Origin: CAYLNH01 sp964384625
GTDB taxonomy: Bacteria; Verrucomicrobiota; Lentisphaeria; JABSQK01
Assembly: GCA_964384625.1 (NCBI GenBank)
Contig: CAYLNH010000167.1
Span: 1 to 15,853 of the forward strand
Direction of reading: 5' to 3'
Length of the DNA: 15,853 bases
Below, piece after piece: positions 7,374 through 12,414 of the stretch. The translations under genes were made by a program, and so were the position numbers. Positions within the stretch are counted from its first letter, which is position 1, and each line of letters starts with the position of its first letter. The notes under the pieces are model-generated. The model was given only the letters and a program-made list of their open reading frames with translations, searched no databases and was not told the DNA's origin.

Positions 7374-7742
7374 TCAAACCCGACGGCCGCCGCGGCAGCG
7401 CTGACGCCGCCGCCGGCAACAGCCCGGCATGTGAAAGCACTCGCGCGACAGATCGCCGCAGCTGTAGGCCGCCAGGACCTCCTCGACATCACCGCAGATG
7501 TGCGGCAGCACCTCGATGCCGGCCGCCTGCAGACCCGCTTCCAGCTGCCGGGAGATCGCCCCGCAAATCAGCACGCCGACCTCCAGATCCTGAATCCGCT
7601 GCGCCCGCTCGTGCCCCGGCCAGTCATGCATCGACAGGACCTGCCGACCACCGTCGACATCGAGATCAACCAGGGTAAGGTCTGCCGCCACGTCGAAGAC
7701 CGGCGAAACCCGCCCTTGCCAAGAGGGGATTGCTATCCGCAT
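7374..7742 (-). CDS. NifX/NifB-type Fe-Mo cofactor-like protein with Cys/Arg tail
   Basis: A protein of about 122 residues, first in the operon. The N-terminus MRIAIPSWQGRVSPVFDVAA, the central GVLICGAISRQLEAGL and the later CGDVEEVLAAYSCGDL match the NifX-like family found in ORP clusters. It ends in a Cys- and Arg-rich tail (CFHMPGCCRRRRQRCRGGRR), which could bind a metal cluster or nucleic acid. Three ATGs (7742, 7748, 7751) are possible. I prefer 7742 because both other NifX-like proteins here begin directly with the MKVA strand, but no clear Shine-Dalgarno decides it. The gene is transcribed divergently from the sigma-54 regulator. Confidence 0.82.
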   Translation of the reverse strand: MRIAIPSWQGRVSPVFDVAADLTLVDLDVDGGRQVLSMHDWPGHERAQRIQDLEVGVLICGAISRQLEAGLQAAGIEVLPHICGDVEEVLAAYSCGDLSRECFHMPGCCRRRRQRCRGGRRV

Positions 7743-7756
7743 AACCATCATATACC

Positions 7757-7774
7757 ACGATTCATGCCAATCGT
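7757..7774. promoter_or_regulatory. Inverted repeat ACGATT-N6-AATCGT in the divergent intergenic region
   Basis: ACGATT (7757-7762) and AATCGT (7769-7774) form a perfect 6-bp inverted repeat just upstream of the first gene of the minus-strand operon. The same hexamer recurs at 7327-7332 (upstream of the second NifX-like gene) and at 7846-7851. It may be an operator, possibly for the neighbouring activator or for a repressor overlapping the operon start. Confidence 0.3.
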
Positions 7775-7808
7775 AACACCTGCCGCCGGCACGCCCCTAA
7801 GACATTCC

Positions 7809-7824
7809 CGGCAAAGCGGTTGCA
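7809..7824 (+). promoter_or_regulatory. Candidate sigma-54 promoter of the regulator gene
   Basis: CGGCAAAGCGGTTGCA has the invariant GG (-24) and GC (-12) at exactly the right spacing and a perfect TTGCA -12 element. The -24 element departs from TGGCACG at three positions. A transcript would start near 7835, about 80 bases before the regulator's ATG. This would imply sigma-54-dependent (auto)regulation. Confidence 0.45.
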
Positions 7825-7915
7825 CCAGAAGCCGGCTCCGCCGGCAATCGTGCAGGATGCCCCGTCGCCCCCGTCGGCCCCTTGCGTTTTGCACGAATAT
7901 GTCTACTGTACTCAG

Positions 7916-9271
7916 ATGGAAGGAACGGCTGAACAGCGGGAAGCGATTATTCTGGATTCGATCAGTGAAGGCGTCTTCACGGTGAATCAGGACTGGCGGA
8001 TCACGGCTTTCAACCGGGGCGCGGAAGCGATCACGGGCGTGCCGCGGGAACAGGCGATCGGCCGGCCGTGCTGTGATGTTTTCCACGCGGATATCTGCGA
8101 GCGCGACTGCGCCCTGCGCCGGACGATGGCCAGCAGCCGGCCGGTGGTCAATGCGACGGGGAATATCATCAACAGCGAGGGGGAGAAGGTACCGATTCGG
8201 ATTTCCACGGCGCTGCTGCGCGATGCGGCCGGCCACGTAATCGGCGGGGTTGAGACGTTTCAGGACTTGAGTCAGGTCGCCGAACTGCAGAAGGAACTGG
8301 AGAGTCGCTATACGTTTGAGGACATCGTCAGCCGCAGTCCGGCGATGTTGGAGTTGTTCGAGATCCTGCCGCAGATTTCAGAGAGTCCGAGCACAGTTTT
8401 GATCGAGGGCGCCAGCGGCACGGGCAAGGAGTTGTTTGCCCGGGCGATTCACAATCTGTCGCCGCGCCGCGACGAACCGTTTATCGCGGTGAACTGCGGC
8501 GCCCTGCCTGACACCTTGCTGGAAAGCGAATTATTCGGTCACGTCGCGGGCGCGTTCACTGGGGCCAGAGCCGACAAGCCCGGACGGTTCGCGCTGGCGG
8601 CCGGCGGGACGATCTTCCTGGATGAGATCGGCGATGTTTCCCCGGCGCTGCAGGTTCGCCTCCTGCGGGTTCTGCAGGAGCGGGTGATCGAGCCGCTGGG
8701 CAGCATTGAGCCGGTCCCGGTAGATGTCCGCGTCGTTGCCGCCACTAATCGTGATCTGACGCAGATGGTGCGGGACGGCGACTTCCGCGAAGACCTGTAT
8801 TACCGGATTCGCGTGGTCCATCTGGAGTTGCCGCCGTTGACCCGGCGGCGCGAAGATATCCCGCTTTTGGTCGATCACCTGGTAAGCAAATTCAATCACC
8901 TGCAGGGCCGCGACCTGGCCGGCGCGTCCGATGAGGTCATGGCAATCCTGATGGACCATGATTTTCCCGGCAACGTCCGCGAACTGGAGAACATCATCGA
9001 GCAGGCCTTTGTGCTCTGCCGCGGCGGGCTGATCGAAGTCGAACACCTGCCCCGCGAACTGCGACCGGTGACGGAATCCCACGGCAGCCGGCGGATGAGC
9101 CTGGCGGCGATGGAGAAACACCTGATCCAGGAGACGCTGGCCCGGCGCCAAGGCAACCGCAAACGCGCCGCCAAAGACCTCGGCATCAACGCCAGCACGC
9201 TCTATCGCAAGATTAAGGCGTACGGACTGAACGTGCCCGAAACCGACGGCCGCGGTCAACGCTCCAGGTAA
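7916..9271 (+). CDS. Sigma-54-dependent activator with Cys-rich PAS domain (OrpR-like)
   Basis: A 451-residue enhancer-binding protein. Residues 8-115 form a PAS domain with four clustered cysteines (C52, C53, C61, C65 in PCCDVFHADICERDC). The AAA+ domain (about 135-375) has Walker A GASGTGKE (165-172), the sigma-54 contact loop GAFTGA (212-217) and Walker B TIFLDEIGD (232-240). The C-terminus (about 398-440) is a Fis-type helix-turn-helix (NRKRAAKDLGINASTLYRKI). Its Desulfovibrio counterpart OrpR activates the divergent orp operons and senses redox through an Fe-S cluster in the PAS domain. The ATG at 7916 was chosen because the PAS homology begins just after it; upstream in-frame residues are Pro-rich and the only earlier start is a TTG. 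The Shine-Dalgarno is poor. Confidence 0.93.
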   Translation: MEGTAEQREAIILDSISEGVFTVNQDWRITAFNRGAEAITGVPREQAIGRPCCDVFHADICERDCALRRTMASSRPVVNATGNIINSEGEKVPIRISTALLRDAAGHVIGGVETFQDLSQVAELQKELESRYTFEDIVSRSPAMLELFEILPQISESPSTVLIEGASGTGKELFARAIHNLSPRRDEPFIAVNCGALPDTLLESELFGHVAGAFTGARADKPGRFALAAGGTIFLDEIGDVSPALQVRLLRVLQERVIEPLGSIEPVPVDVRVVAATNRDLTQMVRDGDFREDLYYRIRVVHLELPPLTRRREDIPLLVDHLVSKFNHLQGRDLAGASDEVMAILMDHDFPGNVRELENIIEQAFVLCRGGLIEVEHLPRELRPVTESHGSRRMSLAAMEKHLIQETLARRQGNRKRAAKDLGINASTLYRKIKAYGLNVPETDGRGQRSR

Positions 9272-9336
9272 CCATTGCACATTGCAAGAGTTGCCTCCCT
9301 CCCAATGCCGCCCCCCCCGGCTGATTGTCGTCGTTC

Positions 9337-9364
9337 CCGCCTCAAACCGCACTGTTTCAGGCGG
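9337..9364. promoter_or_regulatory. Inverted repeat directly upstream of the sigma-54 promoter
   Basis: CCGCCTCAAAC (9337-9347) pairs with GTTTCAGGCGG (9354-9364) at 10 of 11 positions around a 6-base loop. No T-run follows, so a terminator for the regulator gene is possible but not classical. The left arm and loop (GCCTCAAACCGCACTGTT, 9339-9356) recur almost unchanged at 10461-10478, which favours a protein-binding site. Confidence 0.45.
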
Positions 9365-9366
9365 AC

Positions 9367-9382
9367 TGGCATGGTGACTGCT
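9367..9382 (+). promoter_or_regulatory. Strong sigma-54 (-24/-12) promoter of the DUF5320 genes
   Basis: TGGCATGGTGACTGCT matches the consensus TGGCACG-N4-TTGCW at all but two defined positions, with GG and GC at the exact spacing. The transcript would begin near 9393, 27 bases before the first DUF5320 start codon, leaving room for the AAAGGA ribosome site at 9405-9410. The gene immediately upstream encodes the matching type of activator. Confidence 0.8.
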
Positions 9383-9419
9383 CCCCTTGAATCAAACCAA
9401 CATGAAAGGATTGGCAGTC

Positions 9420-9704
9420 ATGCCGGGACGAGACGGCACAGGTCCAAAAGGTCAAGGTCCACGCACCGGCCGCGGCCGCGGTCGTTGCCGGCGCGGTCGC
9501 CCGGCGGCTGACGCCGGCGACCCGGTGCTGGAAGACCCCGGACCGGACTCCGGCACAGGTCTGTCGGCGGTTCTCGTCACGGCCGTGGTCGACGGCGTCG
9601 TCAAACTGCTGAGCAACGCGCTGACGCAACGGCGTACAGCGTCACCCCGACAACTGCCGTCCAGTGAACGCCGGACTTTGCCGGAACATCGTGATGCCAA
9701 CTGA
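9420..9704 (+). CDS. DUF5320-type small Gly/Arg-rich protein, paralogue 1
   Basis: A 94-residue protein with the DUF5320 N-terminal signature MPGRDGTGPKGQGPRTGRGRGRC (shared with the next two genes), then an acidic/Pro segment and a hydrophobic stretch (GLSAVLVTAVVDGVVKLLSNAL, about residues 45-66) followed by a polar tail. The hydrophobic stretch may be an amphipathic or membrane-associated helix and is not seen in the two downstream paralogues. The start at 9420 is supported by AAAGGA and by the shared signature. DUF5320 proteins are common beside NifX-like/MinD clusters in anaerobes; their biochemical function is unknown. It is first of three tandem copies behind the sigma-54 promoter. Confidence 0.78.
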   Translation: MPGRDGTGPKGQGPRTGRGRGRCRRGRPAADAGDPVLEDPGPDSGTGLSAVLVTAVVDGVVKLLSNALTQRRTASPRQLPSSERRTLPEHRDAN

Positions 9705-9729
9705 ACCCCGAGAACAGGAGGAAAGAATC

Positions 9730-9903
9730 ATGCCTCAAAGAGACGGAACCGGACCACAAGGACAAGGCCCCGCCACCGGCCGCGGCCGCGGCAGGTGTCG
9801 TCCGCGCCAAGGCCAGGGCCAGGGCCAGGGCCAAGGCCAGGGCAACGGCCAGGGACAGGGGCGTGGACGTGGTCGCGGCAACGGCCGCGGCCGGAATCGC
9901 TGA
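9730..9903 (+). CDS. DUF5320-type small protein with Gln/Gly/Arg repeats, paralogue 2
   Basis: A 57-residue protein beginning MPQRDGTGPQGQGPATGRGRGRC, nearly identical in plan to its neighbours. The remainder is a low-complexity GQGQGQ and GRGRGRGN repeat and contains no hydrophobic or acidic residues. AGGAGG at 9716-9721 gives an excellent ribosome site. The highly basic, glycine-rich tail recalls RNA-binding RGG-type segments, but nothing shows a nucleic-acid role. A gene this short could be missed by automatic callers; the conserved first 23 residues and ribosome site argue it is real. Confidence 0.75.
   Translation: MPQRDGTGPQGQGPATGRGRGRCRPRQGQGQGQGQGQGNGQGQGRGRGRGNGRGRNR
9808..9860. 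repeat. GGCCAG-type 6-bp tandem repeat within a coding region
   Basis: About eight imperfect copies of GGCCAG/GGCCAA/GGACAG encode alternating Gly-Gln in the second DUF5320 paralogue. Such repeats can expand or contract in multiples of two codons without a frameshift. Confidence 0.7.
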
Positions 9904-9931
9904 CTGCAACACACCGAAAGGAGACTTCATC

Positions 9932-10288
9932 ATGCCACGCGGAGACGGAACCGGCCCCAACGGTTTGGGCCCCATGACCGGACGCGCCGCCGGCTATTGC
10001 GCCGGCTACCAGGCGCCCGGCTACGCCAACCCTGTACCAGGCTTCGGCCGCGGCTTCGGACGCGGTTTCGGACGCGGCTTCGGACGCGGCTTCCGCGGCG
10101 GCCGCGGCGGCTGGGGCGCCATGCCGGCGGCAGTGCCCCCGGCGGCGCCGCCGGCCAACCCGTACGTCTTGCCGCCGACCACGGAGCAGGAGCTGCAGGC
10201 ACTGCAGCAACAGGCCCGGCAGGTCGAGCAGATGCTGGCCGAGATCAACCGGCGCATCACAGAGCTCGAAGGCGAAACAGACGACTGA
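9932..10288 (+). CDS. DUF5320 protein with GFGR repeats and C-terminal coiled coil, paralogue 3
   Basis: A 118-residue protein beginning MPRGDGTGPNGLGPMTGR with a following Cys (GYCAGY). Residues about 36-55 are five GFGR-type repeats, then an RGG segment, a Pro/Ala linker and a heptad-rich helix (TEQELQALQQQARQVEQMLAEINRRITELE, about residues 82-111) likely to form a coiled coil. This is the classic full-length DUF5320 layout: Gly-rich head plus coiled coil. AAAGGAG at 9917-9923 is the ribosome site. Function is unknown; co-occurrence with NifX-like proteins suggests a partner or scaffold of the cluster carriers. Confidence 0.82.
   Translation: MPRGDGTGPNGLGPMTGRAAGYCAGYQAPGYANPVPGFGRGFGRGFGRGFGRGFRGGRGGWGAMPAAVPPAAPPANPYVLPPTTEQELQALQQQARQVEQMLAEINRRITELEGETDD
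10040..10099. repeat. 12-bp in-frame tandem repeat (GGCTTCGGACGC)
   Basis: Five consecutive 12-bp units, two of them exact GGCTTCGGACGC and the rest with one to three changes, encode the GFGR repeats of the third DUF5320 paralogue. They are in frame and so are permissive for copy-number change. Confidence 0.8.
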
Positions 10289-10310
10289 TTGCCCCGAGAT
10301 GGTCTCGGCG

Positions 10311-10345
10311 GGGAAGCGGCGCCTGCCGCTTTCCCGCTTTCTTTG
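10311..10345 (+). terminator. Candidate terminator after the DUF5320 genes
   Basis: GGGAAGCGGC (10311-10320) pairs with GCCGCTTTCCC (10325-10335, one extra T) over a 4-base loop, followed by a modest T-rich GCTTTCTTT. A smaller hairpin precedes it (CCGAGA 10294-10299 with TCTCGG 10303-10308). The weak T-run makes partial read-through plausible. Confidence 0.45.
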
Positions 10346-10460
10346 CTGACCGACAGGACGTATACTCAGACCAGGCCCGGTACCTGGACTCACAATTACG
10401 CCGGCGTTTGATCGGGGCAACCCTTCGAACGCAGCCTGGCGGCGCTCCGCCGTTTCGGCT

Positions 10461-10478
10461 GCATCAAACGTCACTGTT
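10461..10478. promoter_or_regulatory. Second copy of the TCAAAC-N2-CACTGTT motif
   Basis: GCATCAAACGTCACTGTT matches GCCTCAAACCGCACTGTT (9339-9356) at 15 of 18 positions. It lies about 150 bases upstream of the MBL-fold gene, a usual distance for an activator site, although no good -24/-12 element was found between the two. Confidence 0.35.
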
Positions 10479-10503
10479 CTGCTGAACCCATACACTTCGG
10501 GCT

Positions 10504-10602
10504 TGCCGGCGCCGGCGGCATATCGGAACGGCATTTCGCCTGCAGAGGCGAGGCAACCGCAGGCGGAAGGCACGCTGAAGACCGCTTCACCTCGCCGTGA
10601 GG
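10504..10602 (+). promoter_or_regulatory. Structured leader upstream of the MBL-fold gene
   Basis: Several stems can form: TGCCG/CGGCA (10504-10508 with 10516-10520), CGCCTGC/GCAGGCG (10537-10543 with 10559-10565), TGAAG/CTTCA (10576-10580 with 10585-10589) and CCTC/GAGG (10590-10593 with 10599-10602). GGCGAGG (10547-10553), in the loop of the second stem, is complementary to CCTCGCC (10590-10596), which would make a pseudoknot or a switch against the last hairpin. No gene is visible anywhere in 10289-10626. I could not match this to a known riboswitch. Confidence 0.25.
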
Positions 10603-10626
10603 ATCGCTGATTCTGGAACTCAGGTC

Positions 10627-11448
10627 ATGGCTGCAACGCAGATTACCGTACTGATGGACGATGCCCCGGGAGGTGCAAACCTGGCCGCGGAACACGGTTT
10701 ATCCATCCATCTGTCAACCGCGGACGGCGCTCTTCTGCTCGACACCGGCCAGACCGGCAAGTTTATCGCCAATGCCGAACAGCTCGGGATCGACTTGACC
10801 GGTATCGATCACGTTGCCCTGAGCCACGGGCACTACGACCATACCGGCGGCCTGCCGGCGCTCCTGGCCATAAACCCGAAAGTGCGCCTCTGGCGCCATC
10901 CCGACACGTTCGAAGCCAAGTACGCCCGTGCCGCCGCCCCGCCGCACCGCTGGATCGGCGTCGGCGCGCCGACCGCCGGCCGGATCAGCCGCCAGACGAT
11001 TGCGGCGACGCCCCAGACCGTCCTGCCGAATCTTCGGCTGACCGGCGAAATCCCGCGGCAGACGGACGAGGATACCGGCGGCGATTTCTTTACCGACGCC
11101 GACTGCACCATCCCGGATCCCGTGCCGGACGACCAGGCCGTGGTCGTCGACACCGCGACCGGACCGGTTGTCGTTCTGGGCTGTGCGCATGCCGGTGTGA
11201 TCAACACGCTCAAGCATGTGGCAGCCCTGCTGGACACGGATCACATCCGCACGGTCATCGGCGGCATGCACCTGTTGCGTGCCGATGACGCCCGACTGAC
11301 GGCGACGGTAAACGCATTTGACGCGTTGGGCGTCGAGTTGGTCGTGCCCCTGCACTGCACCGGCGCGGCCGCAACCGCATTTCTCCAGGATCACCTCGGC
11401 GACCGCTGCGTCCCCGGCCGCTGCGGCGACCGCTTTGTGTTCGAGTAA
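10627..11448 (+). CDS. MBL-fold metallo-hydrolase (COG1237 type)
   Basis: A 273-residue metallo-beta-lactamase-fold protein. The metal-binding motif is SHGHYDHTGG (H67, H69, D71, H72). Further conserved pieces are LLDTGQTG (37-44), VLGCAHAGVINTL and GGMHL, all typical of COG1237 proteins, often named after 7,8-dihydropterin-6-methyl-4-(beta-D-ribofuranosyl)-aminobenzene 5'-phosphate synthase from archaeal folate-analogue work. In bacterial ORP-like and NifX-like clusters this family is frequent and its substrate is not established. The ATG at 10627 was preferred to one at 10597, since the family begins with the ITVLMDD strand. The Fe-S scaffold gene follows after five bases, so they form an operon. 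Confidence 0.88.
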   Translation: MAATQITVLMDDAPGGANLAAEHGLSIHLSTADGALLLDTGQTGKFIANAEQLGIDLTGIDHVALSHGHYDHTGGLPALLAINPKVRLWRHPDTFEAKYARAAAPPHRWIGVGAPTAGRISRQTIAATPQTVLPNLRLTGEIPRQTDEDTGGDFFTDADCTIPDPVPDDQAVVVDTATGPVVVLGCAHAGVINTLKHVAALLDTDHIRTVIGGMHLLRADDARLTATVNAFDALGVELVVPLHCTGAAATAFLQDHLGDRCVPGRCGDRFVFE

Positions 11449-11453
11449 GGCCA

Positions 11454-11819
11454 ATGGAAGAAACACAACCCACGCCAGGCACTGCCACGGTCGACCCGTA
11501 CTTCGGTCGCATGAACGCGCCGACCGCCGCCGCTTTCGTCAAAGGCGCCTGCGGCGATGAGATGGAGTTCTATCTGTACATCGTCGACGGCATAATCAAA
11601 GAGGTCCGGTACTACACGGACGGCTGCGGCTACACGCGAGGCTGCGCCCGGGCGGTGGCGCAAGCGGCCACAGACGCCGGCGTCCGTGATGTCCTCGGCA
11701 TCAGTCCTGGTGCGGTACTCGACCAGAACCCGGACTTGCCGGTCGAAGGCTGGCATTGCGCCATCCTGGCCGTGACCACGCTGCATCGCGCCGTCGCCGA
11801 CTATCTTCTCTGCCCGTAG
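11454..11819 (+). CDS. IscU/NifU-N-like Fe-S cluster scaffold protein
   Basis: A 121-residue protein with the scaffold residues in order: GACGDEMEF (C33, D35), DGCGYTRGC (C58) and WHCA (H101, C102). These are the three Cys, one Asp and one His pattern of IscU/NifU N-terminal domains, which assemble a transient [2Fe-2S] or [4Fe-4S] cluster. The N-terminal DPYFGRMNAPTAAAFVKG is typical of the anaerobe subgroup that stands apart from isc/suf operons. No cysteine desulfurase is in the window. It probably supplies clusters to the ferredoxin-containing ATPases or NifX-like proteins of this locus, by inference from proximity. Confidence 0.88.
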   Translation: MEETQPTPGTATVDPYFGRMNAPTAAAFVKGACGDEMEFYLYIVDGIIKEVRYYTDGCGYTRGCARAVAQAATDAGVRDVLGISPGAVLDQNPDLPVEGWHCAILAVTTLHRAVADYLLCP

Positions 11820-11923
11820 CATCGCGGGTCGAAGGCGACGCCGGCGGCGAGGGGATCCGGCCCCGCTCGGCACGGGTGTCGGCTGTCGGCGAAACCACGG
11901 GGATGCGGGGCTCCGCGCCAATC

Positions 11924-12361
11924 TCAACCCGGGGACAGGTGGCGGTGCAGCGCGCGCAGGGCCCACTCGTAGCCGGCCGCCCCAAGACCGCAGATCTGTG
12001 CCAGACAAACGGGGGCTGTCAACGACCGGTGACGAAACTCCTCACGGGCGTGGATGTTGCTCAGATGCACCTCGACTGCCGGCACATCGACCGCCGCCAG
12101 CGCATCGCGCAACGCCACCGACGTGTGCGTATAGGCCGCCGGGTTGATGATAATCCCGTCCATCTTGCCCGGGCACCCGCCGATCCAGTCCACCAACTCG
12201 CCCTCGTGGTTGCTTTGTCGACAGTCCAGGTCAACCCCGAGTTCGTCCGCCACCGCAGCCAGCCCCGTTTCGATGGCGCTCAAGGTGGTGTCGCCGTAGA
12301 TCTTCGTCTCGCGCGTTCCCAGCAACTGAAGATTCGGGCCGTTCAGAACAAGAATCCGCAT
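11924..12361 (-). CDS. aroQ: Type II 3-dehydroquinate dehydratase
   Basis: A 145-residue dehydroquinase, the third step of the shikimate pathway (3-dehydroquinate to 3-dehydroshikimate), a cytosolic dodecamer in this family. Active-site residues are present: LNGPNLQLLGTRE (N7, R17), catalytic Tyr22 in the mobile loop (KIYGD), QSNHEG (49-54), INPAAYTHTS (N73, H79) and EVHLSNIHAREEFRH (catalytic H99, R110). NPGAYTH is the more common spelling, so A75 is a mild variant. GGAGG lies seven bases upstream of the ATG. It follows the NHL lipoprotein gene by 53 bases and is probably co-transcribed. It converges with the Fe-S scaffold gene, leaving about 100 bases without a clear terminator. Confidence 0.95.
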   Translation of the reverse strand: MRILVLNGPNLQLLGTRETKIYGDTTLSAIETGLAAVADELGVDLDCRQSNHEGELVDWIGGCPGKMDGIIINPAAYTHTSVALRDALAAVDVPAVEVHLSNIHAREEFRHRSLTAPVCLAQICGLGAAGYEWALRALHRHLSPG

Positions 12362-12414
12362 GATGTGCCTCCGTCGGTTTCGGGCAACATACCGTGCCCG
12401 CGCCGGTTTGCCCG

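Noticed and set aside
7754..7769. TGGCATG-AATC-GTGGT on the minus strand as a sigma-54 promoter of the operon
   Set aside because: The -24 half is perfect but the -12 GC is GG, and the transcript would start at the start codon of the first gene. The match is better explained by the inverted repeat at 7757-7774.
8531..9352. 273-codon open frame on the minus strand
   Set aside because: Antisense to the AAA+ and HTH domains of the sigma-54 activator, which are unmistakable.
9808..10099. Short tandem repeats considered as a CRISPR or satellite array
   Set aside because: Units of 6 and 12 bp with no spacers, in frame within coding regions; they encode Gly-Gln and GFGR repeats.
9728..10573. 281-codon open frame on the minus strand
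   Set aside because: Antisense to DUF5320 genes whose repeats yield artificial low-complexity frames on both strands; its product is mostly Ala/Glu/Gly repeats.
10570..10600. Cobalamin or molybdenum-cofactor riboswitch in the MBL-gene leader
   Set aside because: GGAAGGC and GAAGACC are present, but the rest of the conserved cores could not be recognised by eye. Kept only as an unnamed structured leader.
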